Shown in pieces: positions 35,707 through 43,498 of a stretch of DNA of 56,481 nucleotides. The DNA comes from a bacterium (GTDB taxonomy: Bacteria > Desulfobacterota > Binatia > HRBIN30 > CADEER01): NCBI GenBank assembly GCA_030430165.1, contig JAUIGL010000038.1, forward strand, positions 1-56,481. The letters run 5' to 3'. Below the pieces are notes generated by a model that saw only the letters and a program-made list of their open reading frames with translations, searched no databases and was not told the DNA's origin. Within the stretch, counting starts at the first letter, position 1. Each line of letters begins with the position of its first letter. The position numbers were made by a program, and so were the translations under genes.

Positions 35707-37111
35707 CGACGGCGGCGAACGGTTGCGCGCCGAGCTCGTCGCCGAGCTCGGCGAAGGGCGGGTGAGCTGGAGTGAGGACGACCTCTCTGCCCGTGCCCAC
35801 GATACCTGGCCACTCTCGTTGATCCGCGCCGAGCAGGGACGGCTGCCGACGCGCGCCGCGTGCGTGGTTCGCCCGCAGTCGACCGAGGAAGTCCAGGCCG
35901 CATTGCGGGTAGCCGACCGGCTGCGCGTGCCGGTTTCTCCCTTCGGAGCAGGTTCCGGTGTTTGCGGCGGGTTCCTGCCGGAGGCGGGAGCGGTCGTTGT
36001 CGACATGGGCGCGATGAACGCCCTCGTCGAGGTCGACGAGGTATCCCTCCAGGCGCGCGTCCAGGCGGGAATGATGGGCCATCACTTCGAGGACGCGCTC
36101 AACCAGCGCGGCTACTCGATGGGGCACTTCCCGCAATCGATCGAGCTGTCGACGGTCGGCGGCTGGGTTTCGACGCGTGCCGCTGGTCAGTTCTCGAGCC
36201 GGTACGGTTCGATCGAGGACATGTTGCTCGGTCTCGAGGTGGTTCTCGCCGACGGACGTCTGGTCTCGATCAAGCCGTCGCCGCGCCGCTCGGCTGGGCC
36301 AGACCTGCGCCATGTATTTCTCGGCTCCGAGGGTACGCTCGGCATCGTCACCGAGCTGACCGTGAAGACCTTTCCGGTCCCCGAAACCCGGCGGATGGTC
36401 GCCTTCGGCTTCGACGATTTCGACGAGGGCTTGGAAGCGACCCGCAAGATCGTGCGCGCCGGCTGGCGCCCGCCGGTTCTCCGGCTCTACGACGGTCACG
36501 AAGCGGGCCGCCACTTCGGCGAGTGGATCGCGGAGGATGCCGCGGCGCTGCTCATCGTCACCGAGGGGCCGGCGGCGATGGCCGATGCCGAGCTGGCCGC
36601 CTGTCGCGAGATCTGTACCGCGCAGGGGGGCAGCGACGCCGGCGCGGCTCCGGTCGAGCACTGGTTCGTCGAACGCAACAACGTGCCCAGTCTGCGCGAC
36701 CTGGTGGCGCGCGGGCTCGTCGTCGACACCATCGAGGTGACGGCGGACTGGACCCACATCTCGGATCTCTACCGCAACGTCGTCGAATCGGTGGGCGAGG
36801 TGAAGAGCCTGCTCATCGTATCCGGGCACAGCTCGCACTCGTACGCGCAGGGAACCAACATCTACTTCACCTTCGTCGCCAACCCGGACGATCCGGCGGA
36901 TTCCGAGGACGTCTACCTCGAGTGCTGGCGGCGGGCGATGGACGCGACCGTTCGCAGCGGTGGCTCGATCTCGCACCACCACGGCGTCGGTCGGCTGCGC
37001 ACTCCCTGGATGCGCGCCGAGCACGGGGTCGGTATCGACGTGTTGCGGTCGATCAAGCAGGCGCTCGACCCCAATGGCATTCTCAATCCGGGCGCGTTGT
37101 TGCCGGAGTGA
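35699..37111 (+). CDS. FAD-binding oxidase resembling alkyldihydroxyacetonephosphate synthase
   Basis: A 470-residue VAO/PCMH flavoprotein. It shows the FAD-binding PFGAGSGVCGG and STVGGWVSTRAAGQFSSRYG segments, then GSEGTLGIVTE. The C-terminal SISHHHGVGR places three histidines (about 426-428) as in the alkyl-DHAP synthase (AGPS) active site, which exchanges the acyl of acyl-DHAP for an alkyl in ether-lipid synthesis. D-lactate or glycolate oxidases share the fold but not the HHH motif. Lying between glpD and glpK it has direct access to DHAP metabolism. Either ether-lipid synthesis or an undefined glycerol-related oxidation is possible. The ATG at 35699 overlaps glpD. Confidence 0.85.
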   Translation: MADDGGERLRAELVAELGEGRVSWSEDDLSARAHDTWPLSLIRAEQGRLPTRAACVVRPQSTEEVQAALRVADRLRVPVSPFGAGSGVCGGFLPEAGAVVVDMGAMNALVEVDEVSLQARVQAGMMGHHFEDALNQRGYSMGHFPQSIELSTVGGWVSTRAAGQFSSRYGSIEDMLLGLEVVLADGRLVSIKPSPRRSAGPDLRHVFLGSEGTLGIVTELTVKTFPVPETRRMVAFGFDDFDEGLEATRKIVRAGWRPPVLRLYDGHEAGRHFGEWIAEDAAALLIVTEGPAAMADAELAACREICTAQGGSDAGAAPVEHWFVERNNVPSLRDLVARGLVVDTIEVTADWTHISDLYRNVVESVGEVKSLLIVSGHSSHSYAQGTNIYFTFVANPDDPADSEDVYLECWRRAMDATVRSGGSISHHHGVGRLRTPWMRAEHGVGIDVLRSIKQALDPNGILNPGALLPE

Positions 37112-37129
37112 GCGCGTCGAGGACTTCGC

Positions 37130-38587
37130 TTGTACGTACTCGCAATCGACGAAGGTACCACCGGCGTTCGCGCACTGATCTTTGCTGAAGACGGGCGGCA
37201 GCTGGGCGGCGCCTACCGCGAGATCGAATCCGTCTATCCCTCTCCGGGGTGGATGGAGCAGGATCCCGAGCACCTGTGGCGGCAGACGCAAGGGGTGATC
37301 TCGGCCGCGCTGCAGGACGCCGCTTTGCAAGCGGGCGATCTGGCCGCGGTCGGAGTCGCGTCGCAACGCGCCACCGTGGTGGTCTGGGAGCGCGCGACCG
37401 GCACCCCCGTTTGTCCCGCAATCGTCTGGCAGGACACGCGCGCGGCGGCGCGCGCGGTCGAGCTGCAAGAGCAGGGACACTTCGTCACCACCCAGGCGTC
37501 GGCGACCAAGCTGGAGTGGATCCTCGACAACGTCGACGGCGCGCGCGATCGCGCCGAGCGCGGCGAGCTGTGCTTCGGCGGAGTCGATTCGTGGTTGGTT
37601 TGGAAGCTGACCGGCGGCGCGGCGCATCTCACCGACCAGTCCCAGTGCTCGTGCACGGCGCTGGCCGATCCGTGGAGCGGCGGTTGGAGCGCCGAAGTTC
37701 TGGAGGCACTGCGGATTCCGAGCGCGATGATGCCGTCGGTCGTCGATACCAGCGGCACTCTCGCCGAAACCGCCCCGGCCGAGCTCGGCGCGCGGGTCCC
37801 GATCGGCGGGATCGCGGGAGACCAGCAGGCGGCGATGTTCGCCGAGCTGGCTCTCGATCGCGGTGACGTCAAGATCACCTTCGGCACGTCGGCGATGGTC
37901 GACATTCACACCGGCGACTCGCTGGTGCTCTCCGAAGCGGGAGCCTATCCGCTGGTGCTGTGGAGCCTCGGCGGCGCCCGGAGTTGGTGCCTCGAGGGGA
38001 CCGTGCTGACCAGCGGGGCTGCCGTGCAATGGCTGCGCGACGGACTGGGAATCATCGCCTCCCCGGAAGAAACGCAGGGGCTGGCGCAGTCGGTTGCCGA
38101 CAGCGGCGGGGTCTGGGTGGTTCCCGCCTTCCAGGGCCTGGGAACGCCGCACATGGACAGCGGCGGTCGCGCCACGGTCGGCGGGATCAGCCGCGGCACG
38201 ACGCGCGCGCACGTCGTGCGCGCGGTGCTCGAGGGGATCACCTATCGCACGCGCGAGGCGCTGGAAGCTCTGCTCACCGACGTCGGTGTCGACAAGCCGC
38301 GCAAGTTGCGGGTCGACGGCGGTGGCGCCGCCAACGATTTTCTACTGCAGACCCTCGCCGACGTGCTCGAGGTCGAGATCGAGCGCCCCGAGACCGTGCA
38401 AGCGACGGCGCTGGGTGCCGCCTACCTCGCGGGAATGGGAGTCGGCGTCTGGTCGGGGGTGGATGCGTTGCGCGCCGCCTGGCGAACCGGCGGCGTCTTC
38501 ACGCCCGCGGCGGGTCGCGATGCGGCCGAGTCGCGCTACCAATCGTGGCGCAAAAAAGTAGAGGCCGCCCGATTGGGCGGCCTCTGA
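37130..38587 (+). CDS. glpK: Glycerol kinase (FGGY family)
   Basis: Phosphorylates glycerol to glycerol 3-phosphate, the substrate of the neighbouring GlpD. The 485-residue product has DEGTTGVRAL (7-16), the adenine/metal motif GGIAGDQQAA, TFGTSAMVD and GGGAANDFLLQ. A TTG start is supported by GAGGA upstream. Family resemblance to GlpK is good in the ATPase core, and the operon supports it, but other FGGY sugar kinases cannot be wholly excluded. The last eight residues (EAARLGGL) are encoded by a perfect hairpin that seems to be the terminator of the convergent gene. Confidence 0.9.
   Translation: MYVLAIDEGTTGVRALIFAEDGRQLGGAYREIESVYPSPGWMEQDPEHLWRQTQGVISAALQDAALQAGDLAAVGVASQRATVVVWERATGTPVCPAIVWQDTRAAARAVELQEQGHFVTTQASATKLEWILDNVDGARDRAERGELCFGGVDSWLVWKLTGGAAHLTDQSQCSCTALADPWSGGWSAEVLEALRIPSAMMPSVVDTSGTLAETAPAELGARVPIGGIAGDQQAAMFAELALDRGDVKITFGTSAMVDIHTGDSLVLSEAGAYPLVLWSLGGARSWCLEGTVLTSGAAVQWLRDGLGIIASPEETQGLAQSVADSGGVWVVPAFQGLGTPHMDSGGRATVGGISRGTTRAHVVRAVLEGITYRTREALEALLTDVGVDKPRKLRVDGGGAANDFLLQTLADVLEVEIERPETVQATALGAAYLAGMGVGVWSGVDALRAAWRTGGVFTPAAGRDAAESRYQSWRKKVEAARLGGL
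38552..38584 (-). terminator. Intrinsic terminator for the outer-membrane protein gene, inside glpK
   Basis: GAGGCCGCCC at 38561-38570 and GGGCGGCCTC at 38575-38584 form a perfect ten-pair stem with a GATT loop. Read leftward it is followed by TTTTTT (complement of 38552-38557), the classical intrinsic form. It lies 49 bases past the stop of the leftward gene but within the final codons of glpK, ending exactly before the glpK stop. On the plus strand no T-run follows, so it is directional. Confidence 0.85.
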
Positions 38588-38633
38588 GTCGATCGGTCGA
38601 GCTGAAAGCGGAGGCTGCTCGCCGGCTCCGGCT

Positions 38634-39608
38634 TCAGTCGAAGACGACGCCGAACGCGAGCCCCGCGCCCCACTGGCCGCGCGACAAGCCGGAGTAGGTG
38701 TTCAGGCCCCACAGCGAGCCGTAGCTTCCCTTGAGCCCGGCCGAGCCGCCGGACAGGCCGTAGCCGCCGCTCGCGCTCAGCTGGAGATTGACGGGACCCG
38801 CCGGAACCAGGACATCGATACCGGGCTCGATGGCGACGACGTTCTGCGTCTGGCTGCCGGTGAACTGCTGGCCGGCGATCTCCAGCCGCAGCCCGAGGAA
38901 GTCGAGCACTGGCAAGGTAGCCGAGCCGCCGTAGAGGATCGATTCCGGCCGGCCCTGGCCCTTCTCGTGGTTGACGAATTCGTAACCGATGTGCGCGTTG
39001 ACATCGACCGGTCCGGCGTGCGCGGTGCCGGTGACGAACGGCAGGATGCCGACCGCATCCGGCGCGAACGGCAGGGTGGTCGTCGCCGTGAGATCGCCGC
39101 TCGGCGTGATCGTCCGATCGCCGCCACCGCTCGGGAAGGTCAGCATCAAGCCGCCGCCGAGGTCGAAGAGATCGGTGCGCAGGGGAACCGCCTTGAGGTG
39201 GGCGCGCACTTTGCCGATGTCTCCCTGACCGGCGATCTTGCACGGCCCGGCAGGACCGTCATCATCGTCGCCGCCACCACACGTCGTATTGAACCGGGCG
39301 GTGTCGGTCGTGTGGTAGGGGATCGCGACGCCGGCCTGGACGTTGTCGCCGCCCATCAGCAAGCGGATCTCGGTGGTGTAGATTTCCTGTTTGGTCTTGT
39401 AACCGTTGAACACCGCGCGATCGTCTCTGGTGTAGAACGCCGCCACGCCGAAGTAGGTCCCGGTGACGGTGTCGAACTCGAGGTGATCGAAGTTGCGGAT
39501 CTGCAACTTCGGTTTCGAATCCTCTTGCTCTTCGGTCTCTTGTGCTGCGACGCCGTTTGCGAACAGCATGCACAGAGCTGCGACTGCCAGAGTGAACGTT
39601 CTCTTCAT
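38634..39608 (-). CDS. Probable outer-membrane beta-barrel protein
   Basis: A 324-residue protein with a signal peptide (KRTFTLAVAALCMLFANG, cleavage after VAA). The mature part alternates hydrophobic and polar residues with many Gly and aromatic positions, such as VTGTYFGVAAFYT and GAGLAFGVVF near the C-terminus, as in transporter-type outer-membrane barrels. An Asp/Gly-rich loop (CGGGDDDDGPAGPC, between two cysteines) is probably surface-exposed. No specific transporter family is certain. AGGAGG precedes the ATG at 39608. It ends at the intrinsic terminator at 38552-38584. Confidence 0.75.
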   Translation of the reverse strand: MKRTFTLAVAALCMLFANGVAAQETEEQEDSKPKLQIRNFDHLEFDTVTGTYFGVAAFYTRDDRAVFNGYKTKQEIYTTEIRLLMGGDNVQAGVAIPYHTTDTARFNTTCGGGDDDDGPAGPCKIAGQGDIGKVRAHLKAVPLRTDLFDLGGGLMLTFPSGGGDRTITPSGDLTATTTLPFAPDAVGILPFVTGTAHAGPVDVNAHIGYEFVNHEKGQGRPESILYGGSATLPVLDFLGLRLEIAGQQFTGSQTQNVVAIEPGIDVLVPAGPVNLQLSASGGYGLSGGSAGLKGSYGSLWGLNTYSGLSRGQWGAGLAFGVVFD

Positions 39609-39767
39609 CGACCAACCCCCTCCTTGGCGGTGCGTCTCTCCCCCCGCCAACCGACTGAAGCGATCGGGAAATTCGAGCCCGAAGCCCGACCCCAGCCCCG
39701 ATCGAGGACTGCAGCATGTCGATAACCCACCATGATTGCAAGCGTTTAGACTAGGCGTGGGGGCTGG

Positions 39768-39797
39768 TTGCTGGTGCTGTCCCGGCCAAGATAGAAT
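39768..39797 (+). promoter_or_regulatory. Candidate promoter for gshA
   Basis: TTGCTG (39768-39773) and TAGAAT (39792-39797) are spaced 18 bases, with the -10 seventeen bases before the gshA ATG. The -10 is good (five of six); the -35 is weak. Confidence 0.35.
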
Positions 39798-39814
39798 TCG
39801 CGCCGGTTCCAACC

Positions 39815-41191
39815 ATGTCCCAGTACATTGCCGACGGCGCCGCAGCCGTTCCCATCGACCGTCGCGAACAGCTGGTCGAGTACTTCTCCGATGCGTGCAA
39901 ACCCAAGCCGCGCTGGGGAGTCGGCACCGAGTACGAGAAGGTCGCGGTGCGCCGCGAAGACGCGCGCGCGTTACCCTACTCGGGCCCGAGGGGCATCGAG
40001 GCTTTGTTGCGTCAGCTGGCCGAACGATACGACTGGCAGCCGATCGAGGAGGGTGGTCACATCGTCGCGCTCGGCGGCGGCAAGGCGTCGATCACCCTCG
40101 AGCCGGGCGGACAGCTCGAGCTCAGCGGCGAGGTGTGTGACAGCGTGCACTGCGCACAGGCCGAGTTCGCCACCCACATCGACCAGATCGTATCGATCGG
40201 CGACGAGCTGGGCATCGCCTTTCTCGGTTTGGGAATGCAGCCGATCAGCCGCGTCGAAGAGATCGAGTGGGTGCCGAAGAAGCGCTACGGCATCATGGGG
40301 CCGTATATGCTGCGGGTCGGATCCCTCGGCCAGCGCATGATGACCCAGACGGCGACGGTGCAGGTCAACATGGACTTCGCCGACGAAGCGGACGCGATGA
40401 CCAAGATGCGCGTCGGGATGGGTCTGGCGCCGCTGTTCAACGCGATGCTCGCCAACTCGCCGCTGTGCGACGGCGACCTCAACGGGTTCGTTTCCTACCG
40501 CGGCCACATCTGGACCGACACCGACCCCGATCGCTGCGGTTTCCTGCCGTTCATTTTCGAGCCGAGCGCGTCGTTCGAGCGCTACGCCGACTACGCGCTG
40601 GCAACGCCGATGTATTTCATCGTCCGCGACGGCGAGTGGTTCGACATGACCAGCATGACCTTCGCCGACTATCTCGAGCGCGGCTTTCGCGGTCACCGGG
40701 CGACGATGTCGGACTGGGACTCCCATCTGACCACCCTGTTCCCCGAGATGCGGCTCAAGAAGTACATCGAGCTGCGCTCGGTCGACAGCCAGTCGCCGGA
40801 GCTGATGCTTTCGGTACCGGCGCTGGCCAAGGGCATCTTCTACGAGGCCGATTGCATGGAGGCCGCGTGGGACCTCGTGAAGGGCTGGAGCTTCGCGGAG
40901 CGCATCGAGCTCTATGCGACCGCTCACCGGCGCGGTCTGCACACCCGTGCCGGTCGGGCTTCGTTCCGCGACCTGGCGATGGAGTTGCTGATGATCGCTC
41001 GCACCGGGTTGGAGCGTCAGGCGGTTCGCAACCAGAAGGGCGACGACGAGAGCGTGTATCTGGAGCGTCTCACCGAGCTCAACCAGCGCGGTTTGTGTCC
41101 GGCGGATCTGGTGATCGAAAAGTGGAACGGCGAGTGGAATCAACGCGCCGAGCGCCTGGTCGACGGTAGCTCGTATCGCGCCGCGGCCTGA
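39815..41191 (+). CDS. gshA: Glutamate-cysteine ligase, plant/alphaproteobacterial type
   Basis: ATP-dependent ligase making gamma-glutamylcysteine, the first step to glutathione. The 458-residue product belongs to the GCS2-like type found in plants and alphaproteobacteria. Matching segments include WGVGTEYEKVAV (34-45), GGHIVALGGGKASITLEPGG, MMTQTATVQVNMDF and KKYIELRSVDSQ. The E. coli-type GshA is unrelated in sequence. No gshB is adjacent. It is followed after 15 bases by a membrane protein gene, possibly cotranscribed. Confidence 0.93.
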   Translation: MSQYIADGAAAVPIDRREQLVEYFSDACKPKPRWGVGTEYEKVAVRREDARALPYSGPRGIEALLRQLAERYDWQPIEEGGHIVALGGGKASITLEPGGQLELSGEVCDSVHCAQAEFATHIDQIVSIGDELGIAFLGLGMQPISRVEEIEWVPKKRYGIMGPYMLRVGSLGQRMMTQTATVQVNMDFADEADAMTKMRVGMGLAPLFNAMLANSPLCDGDLNGFVSYRGHIWTDTDPDRCGFLPFIFEPSASFERYADYALATPMYFIVRDGEWFDMTSMTFADYLERGFRGHRATMSDWDSHLTTLFPEMRLKKYIELRSVDSQSPELMLSVPALAKGIFYEADCMEAAWDLVKGWSFAERIELYATAHRRGLHTRAGRASFRDLAMELLMIARTGLERQAVRNQKGDDESVYLERLTELNQRGLCPADLVIEKWNGEWNQRAERLVDGSSYRAAA

Positions 41192-41206
41192 CGCTCTACG
41201 GAGCTG

Positions 41207-42769
41207 GTGGCGGTGAGAACCGACCGGGCGACCGGGACTACGCTGCTGGCGATCCTGGCGGTCGCCGCCGTCGCCTACGCGCCGTCGCTGGAGGTGCCGT
41301 TCCAGTTCGACGACTACGCCCGCATCAGCAGCAACTGGAATCTGCACCAGGGCAACTGGTTGCGCGGCATCGGTCAGCTCGGCGGCGTGCGCGTGCTGCC
41401 AGCCACGTCGCTGGCGCTGAACTTCTGGCTGTCGGGCGACGACACGACCGGCTACCACGTCGTCAACCTGCTGATTCACCTGCTCGCCACCGCGGCGGTC
41501 TTCTGGCTGGGTCTGCTGCTCGCCCGCACCCGGCGACTGCGCGGCAGCGCGATCGCCGAGGCCCCGCTGTTCTTCGCCGCCTGCGCCGCCGCGCTCTTTG
41601 CCTGCCATCCGCTGCAAACTCAGGCGGTGACCTACATCGTGCAGCGCTTCGCCTCGATGGCGGCGTTGTTCTACGTCGCCAGCGTCGCGGCCTACGTCAG
41701 CGGTCGGCTGGCGCAGGAGGAGAACCGTCCGCGAGCGCGGCCGCGCTTTGCCGCCGCGCTCGGCTTCGCCCTGGCGGCGCTGCTGTCCAAGGAGAATGCG
41801 GTCACTCTGCCGCTGGCCGTGGTGCTGGTCGAGGTCGCCTTCTTCGGCCGGCGAGGCCTCGGCGCACTGGCGCGGCGCGGCATGTGGCTGCTGCCGGTGC
41901 TCGCCGTGCCGGTGGCCTGGAAATGGTACGCGTGGCGAACCCGGCGGGGAGTCGAGGTCGAGGGCGGCCCGTTGCGGCAGTTGCTGGACGCTCTGTTCGC
42001 CCAGGGCGGTGAGGGGCTGACGGTGATGCCCCCGCTCGACTACTTGCAGACCCAGATGCTGGTACTGCCGCGCTACCTGAAGTTGCTGGTGCTGCCGGTC
42101 GGCCTCAACGTCGACCACGACATTGGTATAGCGACTTCGATCGATGCCGCGGCGGCGGCGGGTGCGCTCTTCCTGATTGGTCTGTTGGCCGTCGGCGTTT
42201 ACTTGCTGCGCTCGCATCCGGCGCTCGGCTTCGCCGTTCTCTGGTTCTTCGTAACCCTCAGCATCGAGTCGAGTGTCATTCCGATCCACGACGTGATGAT
42301 GGAGCATCGAATGTATCTGGCGATGCCCGGCGTCGCGGTCGGCTTCGCCGCCTTGCTGTGCCAGTGGCGCGTCCGCGATCGACGCAGCGCGACCGCCGGC
42401 GCGGTTGCGATCGTGCTCGTCCTCGCCGGGCTCACCTTTGCCCGCAACCAGGTGTGGCAAAGCGCGCTCTCGCTGTGGAGCGATGCGGCGGCCAAGTCGC
42501 CGAACAAGGCGCGCGTCCACGTCAATCTCGGCGTCGCGCACCACGTCCGCGACGAGCTCGACCAAGCGATCGCGAGTTACTGCCGGGCGATCGCGCTCGA
42601 CGACGACATTCCGGTAGCCCGCGACAACATCGAGATCGCGCTCGAGCAGCAGGGGCGGCTGGACGAGGCGATCGAGCGGCTGAAGCCGAAACCGGTGGAG
42701 GTTCCCAACGCTCCCGAAGGAGCGATCATTCTCGAGTACGATTTCTCCGAAGCGGTCTGCCCGCGCTGA
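41207..42769 (+). CDS. Polytopic membrane protein with C-terminal TPR (TMTC/GT-C glycosyltransferase-like)
   Basis: A roughly 520-residue protein with about ten transmembrane segments. The first loop carries FQFDDYARIS, with the acidic pair typical of GT-C glycosyltransferases. A loop HPLQTQAVTYIVQRFAS follows, characteristic of bacterial TMTC-like tetratricopeptide glycosyltransferase-family proteins. Two or so TPR units form the C-terminal 90 residues (VHVNLGVAHHVRDELDQAI, then IALEQQGRLDEAI). It probably transfers a lipid-linked sugar at the periplasmic face; the acceptor is unknown. GTG at 41207 is listed; a GTG at 41213 is better spaced from GGAG at 41200. Confidence 0.78.
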   Translation: MAVRTDRATGTTLLAILAVAAVAYAPSLEVPFQFDDYARISSNWNLHQGNWLRGIGQLGGVRVLPATSLALNFWLSGDDTTGYHVVNLLIHLLATAAVFWLGLLLARTRRLRGSAIAEAPLFFAACAAALFACHPLQTQAVTYIVQRFASMAALFYVASVAAYVSGRLAQEENRPRARPRFAAALGFALAALLSKENAVTLPLAVVLVEVAFFGRRGLGALARRGMWLLPVLAVPVAWKWYAWRTRRGVEVEGGPLRQLLDALFAQGGEGLTVMPPLDYLQTQMLVLPRYLKLLVLPVGLNVDHDIGIATSIDAAAAAGALFLIGLLAVGVYLLRSHPALGFAVLWFFVTLSIESSVIPIHDVMMEHRMYLAMPGVAVGFAALLCQWRVRDRRSATAGAVAIVLVLAGLTFARNQVWQSALSLWSDAAAKSPNKARVHVNLGVAHHVRDELDQAIASYCRAIALDDDIPVARDNIEIALEQQGRLDEAIERLKPKPVEVPNAPEGAIILEYDFSEAVCPR

Positions 42770-42785
42770 CCCGCGCGCGAAGAGC

Positions 42786-43463
42786 TCAGCAGTCGGAGCC
42801 GTCCGGTTTGATGCCGCGCAGCAGCTCTTCGATCGTGGAGTGCAGAATACCGTAGCTGAAGTTTCCGTAGAGTCGGGCGCGTCCGCCGTCGAAGAGATAG
42901 GTGGGCGAGCCCTGAATCTTGAGCTGCTCGCGAGCTTCGTGGTCCTCCCATACTGCCGCCAGCGCGCTGCCGTCGTCGAGCTTCTGCTCGATCGACCCGC
43001 GTTCGAGCGAGTGTGACTCGGCGACCTCGAGCGCGACGCTGCGGTGCGCGATGTTGCGGTTGTCGACGAAGAAGGCGGCGCGGATGTCGCGCAGCAAAGC
43101 GCGCGTCGATCCGGCCGGCGCGGCATGCTCGCGCTCGAGCATGTCGACTGCTTTGACCGCCGCCGAGGGAGCCCACGACGTCGCGGGCATCGACTTCCAG
43201 CACGCCCCGCTCACCTCCGGGTGCCCGAGCTCACGCGCTGCCCGTCGGGTTGCTTCCATGCGCCCCTCGACACCTTCCTTGGACCACGGACCTTTGGTGA
43301 ATCTCCACGGAATGCTGCCGAAGACCGGCACGATCCTGGTCTCGATCGCGAGACGCGGGCCGAACTCGTCGACGATTCGATCGAGCTTGTCCTGCGCCAG
43401 GAAAGCCCAGATGCAGAGTGGATCCGACCAGTAGCTGAAGGACAGTTTTTCCGGGCTTGCCAT
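42786..43463 (-). CDS. DsbA/FrnE-family thioredoxin-fold protein with a single active-site cysteine
   Basis: A 225-residue DsbA-like protein, cytoplasmic by lack of a signal peptide. The motif reads SDPLCIWAF: Cys17 is kept but the second cysteine of CxxC is Ala20. The cis-proline loop is GSPTY (Pro187), and the helical insertion matches FrnE/2-hydroxychromene carboxylate isomerase relatives. With one cysteine it could work as a glutathione- or low-molecular-thiol-dependent enzyme. It follows the RND pump gene by 35 bases on the same strand, with GGAAGGA ahead of its ATG. Function unknown. Confidence 0.8.
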   Translation of the reverse strand: MASPEKLSFSYWSDPLCIWAFLAQDKLDRIVDEFGPRLAIETRIVPVFGSIPWRFTKGPWSKEGVEGRMEATRRAARELGHPEVSGACWKSMPATSWAPSAAVKAVDMLEREHAAPAGSTRALLRDIRAAFFVDNRNIAHRSVALEVAESHSLERGSIEQKLDDGSALAAVWEDHEAREQLKIQGSPTYLFDGGRARLYGNFSYGILHSTIEELLRGIKPDGSDC

Positions 43464-43498
43464 CGGTTCGAATCCTTCCTGTTGGTGCGACTCGCGAG

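Noticed and set aside
38561-38584. Rightward terminator for glpK
   Set aside because: On the plus strand the hairpin precedes the stop codon and no T-run follows; the T-run exists only in the leftward direction.
43461-43476. GGTTCGAATCC resembling a tRNA T-arm
   Set aside because: No acceptor, D-arm or anticodon arm can be built around it; it overlaps the start codon and ribosome binding site of the DsbA-like gene.
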